The notes under the pieces were generated by a model. That model made no database searches and had not been told where the DNA came from. It saw nothing but the letters and a program-made list of their open reading frames with translations. 64,000 nt of DNA from Casuarina equisetifolia (taxonomy: Eukaryota; Streptophyta; Magnoliopsida; Fagales; Casuarinaceae), in assembly GCA_028551475.1 (NCBI GenBank), contig CM052356.1, positions 25,571,884-25,635,883 on the forward strand, given 5' to 3'. Below are positions 63,101 to 64,000 of this stretch, piece after piece. Position 1 is the first letter of the stretch. Each line of letters begins with the position of its first letter. Both the position numbers and the translations under genes were made by a program.

Positions 63101-63818
63101 CCCTCACCATCGCAGCCACCCAGAAAATCCCGAATCATTGTAAATATATAATTTGTGTTCAAATTAATGATAACATCTACAGTAACTGTTGTAGCAAAAC
63201 TTAGATCATACGGACTCTATTTCTTTAACTGAACATGCAGAGGAAAATATTCAAGCCATTTTTGTATGTCAAAAAGGAGGTCAAAAAGGAGGTGAAGCTT
63301 TTGTGAGGTCGGAATGTTAGTGGGCTCTGTTTGTTCAGGCAACCGCTCTTTGTATGCAAGAAACTCGCCTATCCTCTGGCCCTGATCCACAGATGGCTCT
63401 TGCCGTGTATATACTAACATACTTCCTAGGCACATCTAATACACATCCCCAAATAATCTTGCCACATTTTTTGTGGTACAAAGGTATTCAATAAATAACT
63501 TTTCTCGAAACATATGTTGTAATTCAACCAATGTAGTCGTGGGAGAGAGAAGTTCTGCTAATCGGGAAGATGTACAGAAGATTTCAAACAACACCTTTGC
63601 AACACATATATGCCAATATTAAGACCAATAGTCCATGAGGAAGAGGAAGGAGTTTCTGTGAGGAAGAAAGCAGCAACTTGATGAAAGATCACTTACCTAG
63701 AGAAAAGCTTATGCATTTAGCAAATAAGATGTTGAAAGATTACCTTGGATGAAGAAGCAGAATAACCGGCTCGCAAGGATCGAGCCAGGTTGCCAAAGCG
63801 TGCGCTTCTAAAAATCAT
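60115..63818 (-). pseudogene. BCAT: Branched-chain amino acid aminotransferase, inactivated tandem copy
   Basis: All ten exons of the neighbouring BCAT gene are present in order: 63818-63744, 63033-62981, 62697-62526, 62344-62168, 62029-61899, 61820-61722, 61634-61518, 60694-60599, 60521-60409 and 60229-60115. Nine have the same length as in the intact copy. Three lesions are visible. Exon 3 has a TAA at 62561-62559, where the intact copy has TTA in NIELGP. Exon 5 is 131 instead of 132 bases, because GGAAAAGGG has become GGAAAGGG near 62014, shifting the frame. The acceptor before exon 6 reads CTG (61823-61821) in place of CAG. Conserved residues have also changed: DWNNLGF to EWVILGF, GGTGGIK to GGTGAVK, and FCTGTAVG to FCTANAEG in the PLP/substrate loop. 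The PLP lysine codon itself survives. The transcript might still be made, but a working enzyme is very unlikely. Confidence 0.92.
60720..61480. other. Roughly 650-base insertion in intron 7 of the BCAT pseudogene
   Basis: Intron 7 is 823 bases here and 166 in the intact copy. The extra DNA is AT-rich and non-coding. It is probably a mobile-element scrap, though I found no clear terminal repeats or target-site duplication. Confidence 0.45.
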
Positions 63819-64000
63819 TGTTGTTAATTCCCTCCAATACTCACCGAAATGAACCCAGGGAGGTCTAAAACGACTCAACTACTCAAACGAAAGAGAAGGG
63901 GGAGACAAGTAGTGAAATAAATGGGGCAGCAGGAGGAGAGAAAGCCAAAGACAGACAATAGAATAGAGAACGGAATCGGGGTGTAACAATTCCTACCACG

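Noticed and set aside
1-64000. CRISPR arrays, rRNA genes, or a new defence-type gene cluster
   Set aside because: No spaced direct repeats, no rRNA-like blocks and no clustered genes of unknown family were seen. All clear genes belong to ordinary plant families.

Overview
This looks like nuclear DNA of a flowering plant, probably a eudicot. Coding is sparse in an AT-rich background. The genes have short exons with GT-AG introns, and every recognisable product belongs to a plant family (subgroup Ia bHLH, ATL RING-H2, plant ANTH/CAP, DTX-type MATE, organellar BCAT). Decayed plant LINEs and Copia elements lie between them. I cannot name the species.

Left part (1-31 kb): a three-exon bHLH96-like transcription factor lies on the minus strand at 5006-3654. 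After it come a 5'-truncated LINE with a target-site duplication (9055-10591), a long stretch with no recognisable gene, a LINE relic (about 19.7-20.6 kb), an intronless ATL6/ATL31-like membrane RING-H2 ubiquitin ligase (22320-23477, plus), a Copia relic (about 25.6-27.3 kb), a 3' fragment of a MATE gene (about 27.95-28.26 kb), and an intronless ANTH-domain clathrin-assembly protein (29670-30749, plus).

Middle (31-38 kb): another LINE 3' scrap and an old, broken Copia element with two diverged LTRs (about 33.17-37.93 kb, minus).

Right part (38.7-63.8 kb): four minus-strand gene copies forming two head-to-tail pairs. The first pair is two intact eight-exon MATE/DTX transporters (42127-38706 and 49873-46456), both 502 aa, with five internal exons of identical length. 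The second pair is two ten-exon branched-chain aminotransferase copies. The left copy (57389-52063, 382 aa) reads intact and has one probable GC-AG intron. The right copy (63818-60115) is a pseudogene with a nonsense codon, a one-base frameshift and a lost splice acceptor.

I found no operon-like or pathway logic linking neighbours beyond local duplication. I see no tRNA, rRNA, CRISPR or new defence-like system. The main interest is gene birth and decay: two tandem duplications, a stray MATE tail and a dead BCAT copy, with retroelement insertions among them. All exon models were built by eye from reading frame, splice dinucleotides and agreement between paralogues.
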